Assembly (NCBI GenBank): GCA_017613055.1
Contig: JAGAES010000143.1
Span: forward strand, 1-8,502
Reading direction: 5' to 3'
DNA from: Lachnospiraceae bacterium
Lineage (GTDB): Bacteria; Bacillota_A; Clostridia; Lachnospirales; Lachnospiraceae
Length of the DNA stretch: 8,502 bases
The first letter of the stretch is position 1; each line of letters opens with the position of its first letter. Both the position numbers and the translations under genes were made by a program. The notes beneath the pieces were generated by a model, which saw only the letters and a list, made by a program, of their open reading frames with translations, made no database searches and was not told the DNA's origin. Of the stretch, positions 6,228 to 8,502 are shown piece after piece.

Positions 6228-8171
6228 ATGGCAGAATACGACGGTAGTCAGATTGTTGTCCTCGAAGGACTCGAAGCGGTACGTAAGAGACCCGGTATGT
6301 ACATCGGCTCGACCGGTACGAAGGGCCTCCACCACCTGATCTGGGAGATTCTCGACAACGGCATTGACGAACATCTTGCAGGATATTGCAACGAGCTCCG
6401 TATCATTTTACGCAAGGACGGCGGCATTACGATTATCGATAACGGCCGAGGCGTTCCCGTAGATATTCACCCGACCAAGAAAATTCCGACCGCGCGTGTC
6501 GTTTACACCGTGCTGCATGCGGGCGGCAAGTTCGGAAACACCGTATACAAGGTGTCCGGCGGGCTGCACGGCGTCGGTGCTTCGGTCGTGAACGCTCTCT
6601 CCTCGAAGATGATCATCGAAATCCGCCGGAACGGCAACGTTTACATGGATTCCTACGAGAACGGCGGACATCCGGTCACGAAGCTCGAGAACGGACTGCT
6701 TCCGGTAATCGGAACGTGCAAGAAGAGCGAGACCGGGACGAAAGTCACATTTTACCCCGATCCGAGTATCTTCGAGACGGTCAAGTTCGTGCCCGAGACC
6801 ATCTGTAAGCGCCTTAAGGAGATTGCATTCCTGAATAAAGGACTGACAATCCGTTTCAACGACGAGCGGACCGGCGAAGAGCGCGTGTACTATGAGGAGC
6901 ACGGCATCAAGAGTTTCCTCTCCTACATCAACCGCGACGCGACGCCGCTTCATCCGGAGCCGATTTACATCGAAGGCAGCAAAGGCGACATCGAAATCGA
7001 AGTTGCCCTGCAATACATTAACGATTATACCGAGCAGATCAACGCATACTGTAACCGCATCAACGTCGTCGACGGCGGAACGCTTGTAACGGGCTTTAAA
7101 ACCGCTCTGACGAGGGTTCTGAATTCGTATGCGAGAGAGCTCGGCATTCTGAAGGAAAAAGACGAGAATTTCGACGGAAAGGATATCCGTAACGGTCTCG
7201 TCGCAATCATTTCAATCAAGCATCCCGACCCGCAGTTTGAGGGCCAGACGAAGACGAAACTCGGAAACACCGACGCGAAGACCGCGGTCGACGAAGTTTT
7301 CGCCGCTGAGGTCACGAGATACTTCGACAAGAACGTCGAAGTGCTCCGCGCGATTCTTGATAACATTGTCCGCTCAAGCCGTGCCCGTCAGGCAAGCGAC
7401 AAGGCCCGTTCGGCCGTATTAAAGCAGCTGAACGATGTCGATACGAGAAGCAAGCTCGCCGCCTGCTCCTCGAAGAAACCCGCCGAGTGCGAGATTTATA
7501 TCGTCGAGGGAGATTCCGCAGGCGGCACCGTTAAGACCGCTCGTGACCGCAAGACGCAGGCCGTTCTTCCGCTCCGCGGTAAGATTATTAACGTTGAAAA
7601 GGCAACGCTTGAGAAGGTGCTTCAGAACAACGAAATCAAGTCGATGATTGCCGCATTCGGCTGCGGCATCAGCGACGAATTCGATATCAACAAGCTCCGC
7701 TATGACAAAATCATCATCCTGACCGATGCCGATGTCGACGGCGCGCACATCAGTACGCTTCTTCTGACGTTCTTCTACCGGTTCATGCCGGAACTGATTC
7801 TCGAGGGCAAGGTGTACCGCGGTCTTCCGCCGCTTTATAAGATTGAGTACGAAATGCCCGGCAAGAAGGCCTCGAAGAAGCAGAACGACTACCTGATGAA
7901 CGACTTCGAGCTTGATAAGAAGCGCCGCGAGATTGACAAGGCCGGCGGAAAGATTCTTTCCTTACAGCGTTACAAAGGTCTCGGCGAGATGGATGCCTCC
8001 CAGCTTTGGGAGACAACGCTTGATCCGGCGCAGCGCGTGCTCGCGCAGATCACGATTGCCGACACCGTCGAAGCCGACGAGGTCACGAATCTTCTGATGG
8101 GCAGCAACGTGCTTCCGCGGAAACAGTTCATCATTGATGAGGCGAAATACGCCAATCTGGATATTACCTGA
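6228..8171 (+). CDS. Type IIA DNA topoisomerase subunit B (GyrB/ParE family)
   Basis: This 647-residue ATPase subunit pairs with a GyrA/ParC subunit to pass one DNA duplex through another, controlling supercoiling or unlinking chromosomes. Visible in order are the GHKL ATPase with Glu40, Asn44, 'DNGRGVP' (71-77) and the ATP-lid loop '[14 protein letters not shown]' (111-124), the transducer with the Gln340-Thr-Lys342 QTK loop, TOPRIM with 'EGDSAGG' (427-433, Glu427) and 'DADVDG' (500-505), and the C-terminal 'QRYKGLGEM' (580-588). Length fits Gram-positive GyrB/ParE. '[17 protein letters not shown]' resembles GyrB, but '[13 protein letters not shown]', 'GGTL' and '[10 protein letters not shown]' differ from usual GyrB (DNSIDEALAGYC, GGTH, GGSAKQGRDR). 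With no recF or dnaN beside it, a second topoisomerase IV-like copy is plausible. ATG at 6228 has GAAGAGG seven bases upstream. In-frame ATGs at 6171 and 6180 overlap or adjoin the predicted transcription start and lack an SD. Confidence 0.93.
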   Translation: MAEYDGSQIVVLEGLEAVRKRPGMYIGSTGTKGLHHLIWEILDNGIDEHLAGYCNELRIILRKDGGITIIDNGRGVPVDIHPTKKIPTARVVYTVLHAGGKFGNTVYKVSGGLHGVGASVVNALSSKMIIEIRRNGNVYMDSYENGGHPVTKLENGLLPVIGTCKKSETGTKVTFYPDPSIFETVKFVPETICKRLKEIAFLNKGLTIRFNDERTGEERVYYEEHGIKSFLSYINRDATPLHPEPIYIEGSKGDIEIEVALQYINDYTEQINAYCNRINVVDGGTLVTGFKTALTRVLNSYARELGILKEKDENFDGKDIRNGLVAIISIKHPDPQFEGQTKTKLGNTDAKTAVDEVFAAEVTRYFDKNVEVLRAILDNIVRSSRARQASDKARSAVLKQLNDVDTRSKLAACSSKKPAECEIYIVEGDSAGGTVKTARDRKTQAVLPLRGKIINVEKATLEKVLQNNEIKSMIAAFGCGISDEFDINKLRYDKIIILTDADVDGAHISTLLLTFFYRFMPELILEGKVYRGLPPLYKIEYEMPGKKASKKQNDYLMNDFELDKKRREIDKAGGKILSLQRYKGLGEMDASQLWETTLDPAQRVLAQITIADTVEADEVTNLLMGSNVLPRKQFIIDEAKYANLDIT

Positions 8172-8176
8172 GGAAG

Positions 8177-8181
8177 GGAGG
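8177..8181 (+). promoter_or_regulatory. Ribosome binding site that sets the TTG start of the subunit A gene
   Basis: GGAGG, inside a longer AAGGGAGGGG run, lies seven bases before TTG at 8189. The next in-frame ATG, at codon 17, has no SD and would remove the conserved residues before 'FRDYSMSVI', so TTG is preferred. Confidence 0.8.
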
Positions 8182-8188
8182 GGTTCTC

Positions 8189-8502
8189 TTGAACACGGAT
8201 AAAGATTCTGTCATCCAACTGGATTTTGCGGAAGAAATGAAAACCTCCTTCCGGGATTACTCGATGAGCGTTATCATCGCCCGTGCCATTCCCGATGTCC
8301 GGGACGGTTTGAAGCCGGTACAGCGGCGTATTCTCTACGCGATGAAGGAACTTGGGCTTGACCCGAAGAAACCGCACCGTAAGAGCGCGCGTATCGTCGG
8401 CGATACCATGGGTAAATACCACCCGCACGGCGATTCTTCGATTTATGACGCGCTAGTGCATATGACCGAGGACTACTCTCTCGCCATCCCGCTCGTGGAC
8501 GG
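8189..8502 (+). CDS. Type IIA DNA topoisomerase subunit A (GyrA/ParC family), 5' part only
   Basis: The first 104 residues are present and the gene runs off the right edge. This subunit cuts and rejoins DNA through an active-site tyrosine, which lies beyond the window. Diagnostic sequence includes '[19 protein letters not shown]' (23-41), '[11 protein letters not shown]' (42-52) and '[20 protein letters not shown]' (71-90). The quinolone-resistance-determining region begins here: Ser83 and Asp87 (same numbers as E. coli GyrA) carry the unaltered, drug-sensitive type residues. The start is TTG, with GGAGG seven bases upstream, 17 bases after the subunit B stop, so the two subunits are almost certainly cotranscribed and made together. 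GyrA and ParC cannot be told apart from this fragment, because the C-terminal beta-propeller with the GyrA box is outside the window. Confidence 0.92.
   Translation, partial: MNTDKDSVIQLDFAEEMKTSFRDYSMSVIIARAIPDVRDGLKPVQRRILYAMKELGLDPKKPHRKSARIVGDTMGKYHPHGDSSIYDALVHMTEDYSLAIPLVD

Overview
The window looks like chromosomal DNA from a Gram-positive bacterium of the Firmicutes, most likely a Clostridia or Lachnospiraceae-type anaerobe. The reasons are strong AGGAGG-type ribosome binding sites, two TTG starts backed by good Shine-Dalgarno (SD) sequences, a U-tract terminator, sigma-A-type promoters, and Firmicutes-like protein sequences. Base composition is a little above 50% GC by eye. Placement below phylum level is inference.

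Layout: two divergent transcription units share a control region at 5963-6227. Leftward from it runs a diaminopimelate decarboxylase-like gene (lysA, 5962-4694), ended by a clear intrinsic terminator (4648-4617). Continuing leftward is a tight three-gene set: an ABC exporter half-transporter (4586-2199), a DUF1854 protein (2175-1594) and a second ABC exporter half-transporter (1523 to beyond the left edge). Rightward runs a type IIA topoisomerase operon: a complete GyrB/ParE-family B subunit (6228-8171), then, 17 bases later, the first 104 residues of the GyrA/ParC-family A subunit (8189 to beyond the right edge).

How they work together: the two half-transporters have the same unusual plan, a PH-like N-terminal domain, a four-cysteine zinc ribbon, and then the exporter membrane and ATPase domains. 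They probably form a heterodimer, with the DUF1854 protein as a dedicated partner. From family knowledge, DUF1854 proteins and such ABC proteins are linked with cyanophycin metabolism in other bacteria, but no cyanophycin gene is visible here, so the substrate is unknown. The topoisomerase pair is not next to dnaA, dnaN or recF and departs from usual GyrB motifs at several conserved positions, so it may be a second (topoisomerase IV-like) pair rather than the housekeeping gyrase.

No RNA gene, insertion sequence, CRISPR array or attachment site was seen. No stretch over 300 bases lacks a gene. The long antisense reading frames are shadows of the real genes. The best candidate for an under-described system is the PH/zinc-ribbon ABC pair with DUF1854.
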